Part shown: positions 10,063 to 18,904 of the stretch, piece after piece | How the letters are laid out: every line of letters begins with the position of its first letter | Numbering within the stretch: the stretch's first letter is position 1 | From: Diphasiastrum complanatum | Lineage: Eukaryota > Streptophyta > Lycopodiopsida > Lycopodiales > Lycopodiaceae | Length of the DNA: 64,000 nt | Direction: 5' to 3' | Assembly (NCBI GenBank): GCA_029204225.1 | Contig: CM055109.1 | Span: 20,454,349 to 20,518,348, forward strand | Notes under the pieces: model-generated | Seen by the model: the letters and a program-made list of their open reading frames with translations, nothing else | Told to the model about the DNA's origin: nothing | Databases searched by the model: none | Position numbers and translations under genes: made by a program

Positions 10063-10394
10063 AGGGCAAACACTAACTGATCCACCCAACCTTGCCTACT
10101 CCCTAATATGGAGCAAGCCTTTCCTAGCCCAGTGTGAGGCCTGGTAGCATGCATACTGCCAAGTGTCGGCCATGTGGCACTGACGTGGCCGAATGCACGT
10201 CGGGACCCAACGTGGGGCCCTATCCTGCTGACAGGGTCCCTAGGCTGTTAGGCCCGCCATGGCTATGGACCGTGCCGGGGCACACTACCCACACTGTCTT
10301 GCCCTGTTGGTCGTGTACGTTGGACACGACCCTGACTGTGGTATCTGACCTCCTGTGTTCTCTAGGGTTCGGCACTGGTTATGTGCTCGTAACA
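10063..10394 (-). repeat. Gypsy-B LTR copy 1, remaining part
   Basis: Continues the LTR begun at 3,896 and ends in CGTAACA at 10,394. It corresponds to about 20,390-20,720 in copy 2. For the minus-strand element this is the 3' LTR, because the 3' end of pol adjoins it. A purine tract (minus-strand reading of 10,395-10,410, CTCCCTCCCCCTTAAG) sits at the boundary. Confidence 0.88.
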
Positions 10395-12253
10395 CTCCCT
10401 CCCCCTTAAGAACCGTCTTGGTCCTCTAAGACAAAGTCTAGAAAAATCTTGCGAAGGATGCTGCCTCTTTCCCAAGTGGCATTCTCAACAGGCTGATCAT
10501 TCCACTTGACTAGATATTCTCGGTATAGAGTATGACGAGTCTGCGTCTCTTTACTATCAAGAATCTCCTCTGGTTCATGTGGAGGTTGTTGAGGATCCAA
10601 TGGGAGAACTAGAACACTGTCCCCTACCAGATTTTTTGATTTGGCTAAGGCTTTTCGTAACGGACTTACATGAAAAACTGGAAAAACCTTACTGCTACGT
10701 GGGAGTTCTAGTTCATAGGTGACCTCGCCTAGCCTCCTACTGATGGTAAAAGGACCACAATACCTAGGAGACAACTTAGCACACACTCCTGATTTGAGGG
10801 TTTTAGAGTCAACTGGGACTCTCAAGTAGACTTTTTCACCAGCGGAGAACTGCACATCCCGTCTGTGTGGATCTGCATAATGCCTGGCTCAATCCTGGGA
10901 CTGCCTAATGCTACGCTTGGCATGTTCTATCATCTGGTTTAGGTCCTCTAAAAAGTTTTTGGCTGCTTCAACTTTTTCTTGTTTAAACCCTGCAGCCGTG
11001 GATGAGCGTGGCTGAAAACCGTACATCAGCATAAATGGGATGTATCCCGTAGCTGAATGTTTGGTACTGTTATAAGCAAACTCTAATATCGAGAGATACT
11101 CCTCCCAATTAGTCTGCTTCTTGCTGACGTATGCACAAAGCATATCCGCCAGCACCTGATTTACCCTCTCTGTTTGACCGTCCGTGTCTGTGCATGGTCG
11201 GTGGTACTCATGTTAAGTTTAGTATGGAGATGATGGAATACTACCCTCCAAAAATTTCCATTAAACCTACTGTCCTGGTCGTTGACTATGTCGGAAGGTA
11301 GACCTTAGAATTTAAATAGCCTATCTACAAACAACCTCGCTAACTCTGGAGCTCTAACGGTTGTTTTGGTCGGAATAAAGTGAGCCATTTTGGTTAGACG
11401 ATCAACTATGACCCATATAGTGTCATTATTTCTTTTGGGTTTTAGGCAGGCCTACTATAAAATCCATGGAGATACTCTCCCATTTACCAGCTGGTATATC
11501 TAAACAACCCTCCTGCCTTTAAACGCTCTGCTTTTTATCTGACATTTCTGGCAACTAGTTACATATTGCTGGACGTCCTTTTTCAGACTGGGCTAAAAAA
11601 ATTGCCTACGAAGAAGCTCATAGGTCTTTTGAATGCCTGGGTGCCCCGAACTAGGACTGTCATGACACTCATATAGGACCTGCTACCTATAATCCTCTGA
11701 ATTGGGGACACATACTCTATCTCTATAGAGCAAGTACTCATCCTGAATGGAATACTGTTTCCATTTGAATCCTTGAGTCAACTGACCCTCAACCACTGGG
11801 GTTTGCTTGGGTAATACAGGCTCAAAGTCCTCAACGTCATGTGATGTATACTCAGACTCATCATCATCCTCAACGGAAGCTGCCGTATTCTTGGATGAAC
11901 TGACACCAGTCCCGGGAACTGGTTCTAGAGTCTGTAACTGTTTGCTCTGGACTGAGTTCCAAATAGTAGAGAAGAATGCATCATGCTAGCACTTCCCTCT
12001 CAAGGACTCGAGTAATTCATTACAAATCTGAGTAAAACTCAGCTCGTTTATCATAGGCATTCTACTAAGGGCATCTGCTGATAGACATATCAAACTCTTG
12101 CATCAACTCGGCCCAACGAGCTTTCCGACCTCTGAGCTTAGGCTGATCGCAAAGATATCTGAGACTTTCGGCACGATACAAATAATGCCTCTAAGTCTTA
12201 AGGGCATAAACTATAGAAAATAGTTCCTTTTCATAGGCACTGTACTTCACGTT
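10395..12253 (-). pseudogene. Gypsy-B copy 1: truncated pol (RNase H, integrase, chromodomain)
   Basis: On the minus strand the sequence runs from the RNase H motif YEKELFSIVYALK (near 12,220) through integrase remnants to an open 149-codon C-terminal part (10,406-10,855). That part has GEKVYLRVP, FPVFHVSPLRKAL and the chromodomain core YLVKWNDQPVENATWE. A TGA near 10,890 stands where copy 2 has an arginine codon, as expected for CGA to TGA. Frameshifts break the integrase between 11,155 and 12,190. Homology to copy 2 stops after GCACTGTAC near 12,253, so the 5' part of the element (gag to RT) is missing. Confidence 0.88.
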
Positions 12254-12642
12254 TAACTTTATCTTCTTTCTTTCTCTTCCCTCATCTCTTTCGTCCGTTC
12301 CTCCTTCCATTTTCAGCCCTCTCTTCACTTTTGTCACTTCATACTTGTCACTTTCGTCCGTTTTTGTCTCTGTTTGCAGCCATTTTTCACACCTTGTTTG
12401 CAGGCTGTCCATCGCCCATCCTCAACCAAATTTCACGAAATTCCGACTCCGTTTGATATTCCAATTTGTCACTTGCCTCCTGGCTGTCTAGCGCATTTGT
12501 ACAGCCTTCATTTTCACTTTTTTCCTTTGCTGATTGCTGTCCTTTCTTAGTTGTGATAATAGTGGTTTTAATAGACTAATTTGGGGTGACGACAAGAGTC
12601 CGCTCTCTCAAGTTTTCGTCTATTCCTTCCACTATCATTATG
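12254..12642. other. Unassigned spacer
   Basis: A pyrimidine-rich interval next to the truncated end of Gypsy-B. The open frames seen are short and without motif. Nothing can be named. Confidence 0.4.
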
Positions 12643-12810
12643 ACACATGCACATACATATACACATACATACACAGACATATACATATACTTATACATAT
12701 ACACATACACAGACATAGACACACATACATATATGCACACATACACACACACATATACATATACATATACATACACACACATACACATATACATACAGAC
12801 ATACAAGATT
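12643..12810. repeat. CATA/CA microsatellite
   Basis: Imperfect (ACATATAC)n and (CATA)n run. Open frames on both strands through it are a product of the repeat and are not genes. Confidence 0.9.
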
Positions 12811-13192
12811 TTTTTTTTTTCAAAGACTCGATTTTTTCCAAAGACTCGAATTTTTCAACAGACTCGAAATTTTCCAAAGGATCGAATTTTTCAATAGACT
12901 CGAAATTTTCCAAAGGATCGAATTTTGAAAGACTCGAATTTTTTTTCCAAAGATTCGATTTTTCCAAAAACTAGAATTTTCCAAAGACTCGAATTTTTCC
13001 AAAGACTTGATTTTTTCCAAAGACTTGATTTTTTTTTTAAAACTCGATTTTTTCAATGACTTGAATTTTTCTAAAAACTCGAATTTTTTCTAAAGATTGA
13101 ATTTTTCCTAAGACTCGATTTTTTTTTTCAATGACTCGATTTTTCCAATGACTCGAATTTTCCAAAGACTCGAATTTTACCAAAGGATCGAA
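12811..13192. repeat. Minisatellite, unit about TTTTTCCAAAGACTCGAA
   Basis: About 20 degenerate copies of a 17-20-base unit in tandem; variants change AAAGACTCG to AAAGGATCG or CAATGACTTG. It directly follows the CATA array. The frames across it (repeating Phe-Ser-Lys-Asp-Ser) are translations of the repeat. Confidence 0.88.
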
Positions 13193-13542
13193 TACTATTG
13201 TTAAACATGGTTAAGTTTTGACCCCTATTATGGTCGAGATGTGTGAGATATGTTAGATATTCGAGATTCGAGATGTGCGAGATCGACCACCATTCAAATC
13301 CTTGCCCAGATCGTCGGCGACCACCTAAATCCGCACCATATTTGTAAGATCATTGGTCGTTGACGGGCGATGACGACCGATCTAGTTGGCGGCTTGTGGT
13401 CAAGACGTGTGGATGATGCTCAGAGCGGGCGATTGATGATTAAAGGCGACAATGGATGGCCGTCAATGGACGGGCGGCCGAGAATTTGGGTTACGTTTGA
13501 TGGTTTGGGTCGAAGGTCAGTGGTTTGGGTCAAAAGTTGTTA
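13193..13542. other. Unassigned spacer
   Basis: Moderately GC-rich sequence with GACGACCGAT-like words. No coding frame, RNA or known repeat is recognised. Confidence 0.4.
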
Positions 13543-13629
13543 GTGACAATTAGCCAAAATTTTGGGTGGTGGGGCACACACACACACACACACACACACA
13601 GACCCACACACACATACCCACATACACAC

Positions 13630-13668
<39 letters not shown>

Positions 13669-14186
13669 AGCACATGCACATACACACATACATATATACA
13701 CACACATATACATATACACACACATACACATACACATACATAAAAACGGATACACATAAACATATATACACACATACACATATACATATACATACACACA
13801 TACACAACATACACATACATACCCACGCATACACATATACATACATGCACATATACATACATATATACACACACATACACATACACATACACATGTGCAC
13901 ACATACACACATACATACACATGGACATACATATACACATACATACACGTACATATACATATACTTATACATATACACATACACAGACACATACATATAT
14001 GCACACATACACACACATACATATACATATACATACACACATACACATACACATACATACACACACATACACATATACATACAGACATACACAGACACGT
14101 ATACATACACGCATATATACACACACATACATATACATACACATACATACACATATATGTATAGATACACAAACATATACATGCAC

Positions 14187-14394
14187 CGTAGTTGCACGAA
14201 TCGCGGTTTGAACCTAGAACCACGGTTTGAACAGTTCGAACCATTCGGAGCTGGTTCGAACCGGGAAAAAAAAACCCCAAAAAGCCAAAAAGACGTTTTG
14301 GAAAAATATATCTATATATATATATATATTTCGGTTCGAACCGGTCAAATCGGGCCGATTCGAATCGGCCGATTCGAATCAGCTTGTAACCTTG
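14187..14394. repeat. TTCGAA-word palindromic repeat, copy P1
   Basis: Head CGTAGTTGCACGAATCG, then several GGTTCGAACC and GATTCGAATCGG words, an A-run, a (TA)n stretch and a second set of the same words, ending CAGCTTGTAACC. Almost every TTCGAA lies in a longer palindrome. There is no coding capacity. Related sequences lie at 26,150, 39,255 and 55,402. Confidence 0.65.
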
Positions 14395-14504
14395 ACATCC
14401 ACACATATACCTATACATACACACATACACCTATACATATACATATGCATATAGTTACACAGACATGCATAGACTTACACACATACACATACATATACAT
14501 ATAC

Positions 14505-14648
14505 TGTTGGAATATCAATCCACACTCTAGAGAGAACTATCAAATAGGGCGGATAGTTTAGTGGCAGAGCATCCCATCCGGTATGAGGGAGGTCTTGGGT
14601 TCGAATCCTAGTCTGTCCATCCATATTATGATTTATAGATTTCTAACA
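14505..14648 (+). repeat. TRIM-1 left LTR
   Basis: 144 bp, TGTTGGAATATC to GATTTCTAACA, followed directly by the primer binding site. Contains the tRNA-like module 14,547-14,618. Confidence 0.92.
14547..14618 (+). tRNA. tRNA-like sequence in TRIM-1 left LTR (not a normal tRNA gene)
   Basis: 72 bases. The 7-bp acceptor stem GGGCGGA/TCTGTCC pairs throughout with wobble pairs. A D-arm contains the A box (TAGTTTAGTGG). A 5-bp T-arm surrounds TTCGAAT, with the perfect B box GGTTCGAATCC. The anticodon arm is poor: TCCCA/TGAGG has a C-A mismatch and the 7-base loop TCCGGTA has C instead of U at position 33, so no amino acid is assigned. It is most likely a tRNA-derived Pol III promoter module within the LTR. 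Confidence 0.7.
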
Positions 14649-14661
14649 TGGTATCAGAGCC
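14649..14661 (+). other. TRIM-1 primer binding site
   Basis: TGGTATCAGAGCC, complementary to the initiator-Met tRNA 3' end, immediately after the left LTR. Confidence 0.88.
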
Positions 14662-14702
14662 AAGTTGTGGGGCAGGTGACAGCCATGACCCCAACCAAGG
14701 GG

Positions 14703-14846
14703 TGTTGGAATATCAATCCACACTCTAGAGAGGACTATCAAACAGGGCGGATAGTTCAGTGGTAGAGCATCCCATCCGGTATGAGGGAGGTCTTGGGTTC
14801 GAATCCTAGTCTGTCCATCCATATTATGATTTATGGATTTCTAACA
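14703..14846 (+). repeat. TRIM-1 right LTR
   Basis: 144 bp with five transitions relative to the left LTR. Followed by target duplication TATAC. Confidence 0.92.
14745..14816 (+). tRNA. tRNA-like sequence in TRIM-1 right LTR
   Basis: Same 72-base module as in the left LTR. Here the A box is TAGTTCAGTGG with GTTC/GAGC pairing in the D stem, closer to a canonical tRNA. The left copy carries C-to-T changes at these places. The B box GGTTCGAATCC is unchanged. Confidence 0.72.
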
Positions 14847-14932
14847 TATACTACATATACACACACACACATACACATCATTGGCCGCCTGCCATCGGCC
14901 GACACACTATGCTAGTATATCTTTATATATAT

Positions 14933-15179
14933 CAGACATGAGGGTCCGGGCCGGACGCGGGCAATCCGTGTCCGCGTCCGGCGTCTGGACCCGGACACGT
15001 TCGACCCCCGGACACGGGGTCGGACGCGTCCATTTTGTTTTTATTTTTTTTATTTTTTAACACTAATTAACACTAAAAAATTTATTAAAAAAAAAAGGTG
15101 GACGCGTCCACCCCCGGACACGCCCCTGAAGTGTCCGGACGCGTGTTCGTGCCCGGGGTCCGCTTCCTTATATATATAT
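14933..15179. repeat. GC-rich GGACGCGTCC-word repeat, copy 1
   Basis: Head CAGACATGAGGGTCCGG, then dense GGACGCG, CCGGACAC and GGACGCGTCC words (palindromes at 15,022-15,031 and 15,099-15,110), with a T-run and an A-run in the middle and (TA)n at each edge. The two halves are roughly inverted. No coding function; open frames here are artefacts. Confidence 0.7.
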
Positions 15180-15183
15180 GTAT

Positions 15184-15380
15184 ATCAGACATAAGGGTCT
15201 GCGCCGGCCGCGGCCATTTCGCGTCCGTGTTCGCGTCCACGTCCGACCCCTGGGCGTGGGGGGTCGGGCGGGACCATTTTTTTTTAATTTTTCTTTTTTT
15301 GGGCTGGACGCGTCTAGCGTCCTTGTGCAGACACGTCCGGGTCCTGGGCGTGTCTGGGACCCGGACGGATTTTTTTTTTT
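15184..15380. repeat. GC-rich GGACGCGTCC-word repeat, copy 2
   Basis: Same head (CAGACATAAGGGTCTG) and layout as copy 1, more diverged: GC words, a T-run, then GGACGCGTC words and another T-run. A GA array follows. Confidence 0.65.
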
Positions 15381-15405
15381 AAAATAACAGAAAACAGGCT
15401 GCGGG

Positions 15406-15408
<3 letters not shown>

Positions 15409-15494
<86 letters not shown>
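15409..15494. repeat. (GA)n microsatellite
   Basis: About 42 nearly perfect GA units, between a GC-rich repeat and Gypsy-C. Confidence 0.97.
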
Positions 15495-15496
<2 letters not shown>

Positions 15497-15500
15497 TGTA

Positions 15501-16091
15501 TTAATGTCTGTTGGGTGCCCAAGGGCACATAAGACAGAATAAATAAGTACATATCTCGTAGGACCAAGCGATATGGAGCAACCCGAAATGACGGGGAACC
15601 TGGAGATCACCTGGACAAACAGTAGCTGGAACGGAGGCAATAACCCAAGCCATCAGGATATGCCAAGGCTGACAATGAGGAACAATCCAAGGAACACATA
15701 GAGAGCCACATGCATAATCATAGAGATATCGGCACCATAGGCGATCAGTAATATGGAAAAACCAGCACCAATCAACAGGTCCAAATGAAAACCAAGCTTT
15801 ATGTAATAACCAGGAATGCCATATAGCCATAGCATCGGCATGAACTGCAGGAAACCTATATGTAGAAACACAAGGAGACTGAAGGATGCCCGTATACTCA
15901 TCTAGAAAGATCCTTGCATATAAATACCCTAGATAAGTAATAGTGACCATCTCGCAAATATCCTCGGATGGAAAATGTGTAACGGTAAGGGCAAAAGGCT
16001 CATGAATCATGTCTGGAACCGTAGAAATATCATGAGGCAGCTCACAAACCTCAAGCAGAGATCCATGGAATAAAGCGAAAGAAGATACAAC
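15501..16091 (-). other. Open frame of unknown identity following Gypsy-C protease
   Basis: Continues the protease frame after one TAG to about 15,501, rich in Trp, Tyr, Leu and Cys. Together with the tail of the previous frame, roughly 370 codons follow the protease with none of the RT motifs expected there. It may be a replaced or shuffled segment, or non-coding DNA open by chance through low TAA/TGA content. Confidence 0.4.
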
Positions 16092-17267
16092 CTAATCACC
16101 AATAGCGAGGGAACCATCAAACATGGACCCGTGAAGAACCCCATAAAAATCAGCAGGAACATCGGCCATAACGGACTCAAGAGATGGAGATATAGAGACC
16201 AATGGAGAAGATACTGCACCAACCACGGAACCAGGAGGGCTATATGAGGTATGCGCAAAAGCAATAGTAGAAATACCACCAAGGTATACAGCCTGAATAT
16301 CAATGAAACCAGGAATGACCACTGAATACAATATCTGTGAATCAAGGCATATAGGCACAAGGCACACAACAACAACCTGTAAATCCGAAGGAGCATCAAC
16401 CCGAGGAAGAGGACCCACGAATGGTGAAAGTGAAGCAGCAACTGATGTACTCTGAATGGAAAGAAGAGCTGCATCCTGAGCCTTTGGCAGGCTACGCATA
16501 AACTGCTTCCCGGTAACCAACTGATAGTCACCGTGGAAATCAATACCAGCAAGTGAATGATGCGGACCAGCATGAGTAAAGGAAAGTGTCTGCTGAGAGA
16601 GATCCACAACAACAACACCAAGTGGAGAGAACCAGGCTACACCAAAAATAATGTCATAATGCTTCAAAGAAATGATGTAGAAATCTGCCTGACTAGAAAA
16701 ATCACCAATGAGATAATCCAAGCCCTGAATCATCTGAGAACTGGGAAAAGAATGGGAACAAGCAACCTCAACACTGAGAGGTTGGGAAGCAAGAACAGGT
16801 GTAGCACGAATCCTGGTGGAAATGTAACTGCTAGTAAATGAATGTGTACTGCCTGTATCCACTAAAGCAATATACTCTTGCCCCGCATCTAGAATAATAT
16901 GATTCACAAATGGAACAACATACGTAGGCATAATAATAGAAGCATGAACTGATAAGTTCTGGCCTAAATATGCATCTAGAAGAACCGCATACTCATCTAG
17001 ACGGGTATTAACAAAATCAGTTAGTGAGTATACAATAGGACCATCATGAAATGTATAACCGTATGCCATATGGAGATCTACTGGAGTAGCCAAAGCATCT
17101 GAAACCGTAGACCCATGAATAATATCGAAATAAGGAGCATAGGCGACAACATCTATAGCATGGCGCTCAGGAACACGAGTAGCATCAAAGTACTCAACAA
17201 CAATATCAAAGCATGGAACAACATCATCAATAGGATCATAGCATGCTATGTCAGTATCAAGGACCAT
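16092..17267 (-). pseudogene. Gypsy-C protease region
   Basis: 391 codons, nominal start at 17,267. The first 125 residues are unlike known domains and rich in Tyr, Asp and Val. Then comes a clear retropepsin: GQEYIALVDTGSTHSF, with active-site DTGS, and the DYLIGDFSSQADFYII region. A further stretch without motif follows to TAG 16,092. The protease is better preserved at its active site than that of Gypsy-A. Confidence 0.85.
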
Positions 17268-17279
17268 ATCAGCCGCAAC

Positions 17280-18058
17280 CTATATATGTGAATCAACATT
17301 AGTAGGAACCTGTATATGTGACTCTGACTCACTATGGGATACAATGACGAGCTCAGGTAGATCAGTAACTATCTCAAGTAAATCAGGCAACTCGCTCAAA
17401 TTGTGTGATATAGGATCCTGAAGGTCAGTGAACTCTGCAGACGTGTAACGTTGGACAAAAGCAGGTCGAGGGTCCACAATGCAAGGAACTGGAACTGAAG
17501 GGGCAGGTGTAGGGGTGGACATAGCGGGAAAAGATGAAGCAGAAGGACGGGGTCGGGAGAAGTGGGAAGGAAGGGTGTCAGAGTACTTGTGCTGTAAAGT
17601 ACTGGCAAGAGACATCGCCTCAACAAGTGTGGGAGGACGGAAGGAAGAAACATCGTAACGTAAGGCACCACAAAGCCCAGCAATGTAACGAGAAATAAGC
17701 TCAGTGGGCGGTAGATCTGTGAAAAGATAAGAAAGCTCCATAAACTGATCTGTATAAAAAGCAAGGTCACTGGTCTGAGTGACTACGGAATGTATCATGT
17801 TGGCGGTCGAGCCACTGAGGATCAATCATAGCATGACGGAGGTCACGGCGAAAGGTATGCCATATATGGAGCCCATTCCCGATCAGAATCAGCTCGATAA
17901 ACTTGCCACCATGTGGCGGCGCATCCATCTAAGTGCAAAGCAGCCAACTGGATCTTCTGAGGATCAGCCTTAGGGTAGATCTGAAAATATGTGTCAAGCT
18001 TGGCAAACCAATTCTCTAATAAGTTCCCGTCAAAGGAACCGGAATAGGTAGCAAGCTG
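17280..18058 (-). pseudogene. Gypsy-C gag
   Basis: Begins truncated near 18,058 with the LLENWFAKLDTYFQ region. It is frameshifted near 17,830-17,900, then opens for 181 codons (17,280-17,825) with MELSYLFTDLPPTELISRY and YTSAEFTDLQ, close to Gypsy-A gag. The CCHC zinc knuckle expected after YTSAEF is absent. The frame ends at TAG 17,280 but continues in the same frame into the protease part. Confidence 0.82.
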
Positions 18059-18100
18059 ATGTATGTGTGTACATGTGTATGTGTATGTGTGTGTATAATA
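18059..18100. repeat. (GT)n-rich microsatellite
   Basis: Short GTATGTGT array between the truncated Gypsy-C gag and the third GC-rich repeat. Confidence 0.85.
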
Positions 18101-18310
18101 TTAGACATGAGGGTCCGGGGCGGACGCGGCCTTTTGGCATCTGCGTCTGGCGCCCGGACCCGGACGCGTCCGACCCCCGGACGCGGGGTCGGATGCGTCC
18201 ATTTTTTAATTTTTTTTTTAATTTTCTGGATGCTGGACGCGTCCCGTGTCCAGCGTCCGGACGCGGACGCGTCCGGGACTCAAACGCGTCCGGGACCCTA
18301 AAGCGCTTGC
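18101..18310. repeat. GC-rich GGACGCGTCC-word repeat, copy 3
   Basis: Head TTAGACATGAGGGTCCGG, then repeated GGACGCGTCC and CCGGACGCG words on both sides of a T-run. It is followed by a GA array, as copy 2 is. Confidence 0.7.
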
Positions 18311-18497
18311 AAGAGAGAGAGAGGGAGAGAGAGAGAGAGACAAAAAGAGAGACCTATGGTTTAGGGAGAGAGAAAGAGAGAGATGCTATTGGGTTTAGGG
18401 AGGCAGAGAGAGGGGGAGAGAGAGAGAGAAAAAAACAGAGGTAGATTTGGTTTAGGGAGAGAGAGAGAGAAAAAAACAGAGGTAGATTTGGTTTAGG

Positions 18498-18556
<59 letters not shown>
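18311..18556. repeat. GA-rich microsatellite with duplicated GGTTTAGGGAGAGAG segments
   Basis: GA runs interrupted by TTTAGGGAGAGAG and AAAAACAGAGGTAGATTTGG segments repeated two or three times, then an uninterrupted (GA)n of about 28 units to 18,556. Confidence 0.93.
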
Positions 18557-18560
<4 letters not shown>

Positions 18561-18703
18561 ATCCAGTGGGAGATGGCAGGGTGCACACCAACTGACGTGA
18601 GTGTTTGCCCTGTACCTGTTCGCTTGCAATATAGGCTTCTTTTTTGTTTTTCACAGTTTATTTCCATCGTGGGATTTGGCTTGACGGTCTTCTTTGTGTG
18701 CAG

Positions 18704-18901
18704 ACAGAGAAGCTCCTGGAAGATGTCCGCCGGCACAACGAACGACATCGGAAGCAAGAAGCAGAATTTCACGAGCGCCAGCGAGAGATAATGGCACGAC
18801 TATCGGAGCTGCAACCACGTGCCCTGCAACTCTCGGACCTGCTCCCCCCTACCCCCGTTGGCGAGGGCGAGGAAACCTTCTCCCCAGTGTCGAAGTTGTA
18901 G
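18704..18901 (+). CDS. Possible orphan terminal exon, coiled-coil protein fragment
   Basis: After a good acceptor (TTTGTGTGCAG at 18,693-18,703) an open frame of 65 codons runs to TAG 18,899. The residues are strongly charged and helical (EDVRRHNERHRKQEAEFHER, near residues 6-25), likely a coiled coil, followed by a Pro/Glu-rich tail. It is clearly more GC-rich than its surroundings and begins with acceptor-like sequence, as a last exon would. No upstream exon is found: microsatellite lies within 150 bases. It may be a captured gene fragment or the end of a gene destroyed by repeats. The family is not recognised. Confidence 0.4.
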   Translation, partial: TEKLLEDVRRHNERHRKQEAEFHERQREIMARLSELQPRALQLSDLLPPTPVGEGEETFSPVSKL

Positions 18902-18904
18902 CAA

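Larger units (their letters stand above)
14505..14846 (+). mobile_element. TRIM-1: 342-bp terminal-repeat retrotransposon in miniature with tRNA-like LTRs
   Basis: Two direct repeats of exactly 144 bp (14,505-14,648 and 14,703-14,846), each TGTTGG...TAACA, flank a 54-bp middle. The middle begins with the initiator-Met primer site TGGTATCAGAGCC and ends in a GGGG-containing stretch before the second LTR. A perfect 5-bp duplication TATAC flanks the element (14,500-14,504 and 14,847-14,851). The LTRs differ at five positions, all transitions. No coding capacity, so it would need proteins from another element. Each LTR contains a 72-base tRNA-like sequence with Pol III A and B boxes. The best-known comparable element is Cassandra, a TRIM whose LTR carries a 5S rRNA sequence; this one carries a tRNA-like module instead. 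Confidence 0.92.
13543..14912 (+). repeat. Microsatellite-bearing repeat, copy 1, carrying nested insertions
   Basis: Starts with TGACAATTAGC (13,544), runs through (CA)n and (CATA)n arrays, and ends with a GCCGCC...CCATCGGCCGACACACTATG tail (about 14,880-14,912). The same head and tail bracket the CATA array at 23,634-23,838, which suggests one mobile or duplicated unit rather than random expansion. Two elements interrupt it: a TTCGAA-palindrome repeat (14,187-14,394) and TRIM-1 (14,505-14,846). All open frames here are repeat artefacts. Confidence 0.65.
15495..18058 (-). mobile_element. Gypsy-C: gag-protease element fragment with unknown downstream frame
   Basis: A minus-strand fragment with gag, protease and a long open region of unknown identity. 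No RT, integrase or LTR is recognised. Both ends abut repeats: (GA)n at 15,494 and a (GT)n/GC-rich repeat at 18,058. The gag and protease are close to Gypsy-A. From 17,825 down to 15,501 all parts stay in one reading frame, broken only by TAG at 17,280 and 16,092. Confidence 0.75.

Noticed and set aside
12534-13056. Frames of repeated Phe-Ser-Lys-Asp-Ser or Lys-Ser-Leu-Glu
   Set aside because: Translations of the 17-20-base minisatellite, with no start context or homologue.
13530-14561. Long overlapping frames on both strands (up to 331 codons) of Thr-His-Tyr or Val-Cys-Met repeats
   Set aside because: They are translations of (CA)n and (CATA)n arrays; open in all frames because the repeat lacks stops.
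14547-14816. Two functional tRNA genes
   Set aside because: Anticodon arm is mispaired and position 33 is not U; both copies lie at the same place in the LTRs of one element.
15178-15387. Frames through the GC-rich repeats (also 18,059-18,444)
   Set aside because: Shadows of CG-rich palindromic words and GA arrays.
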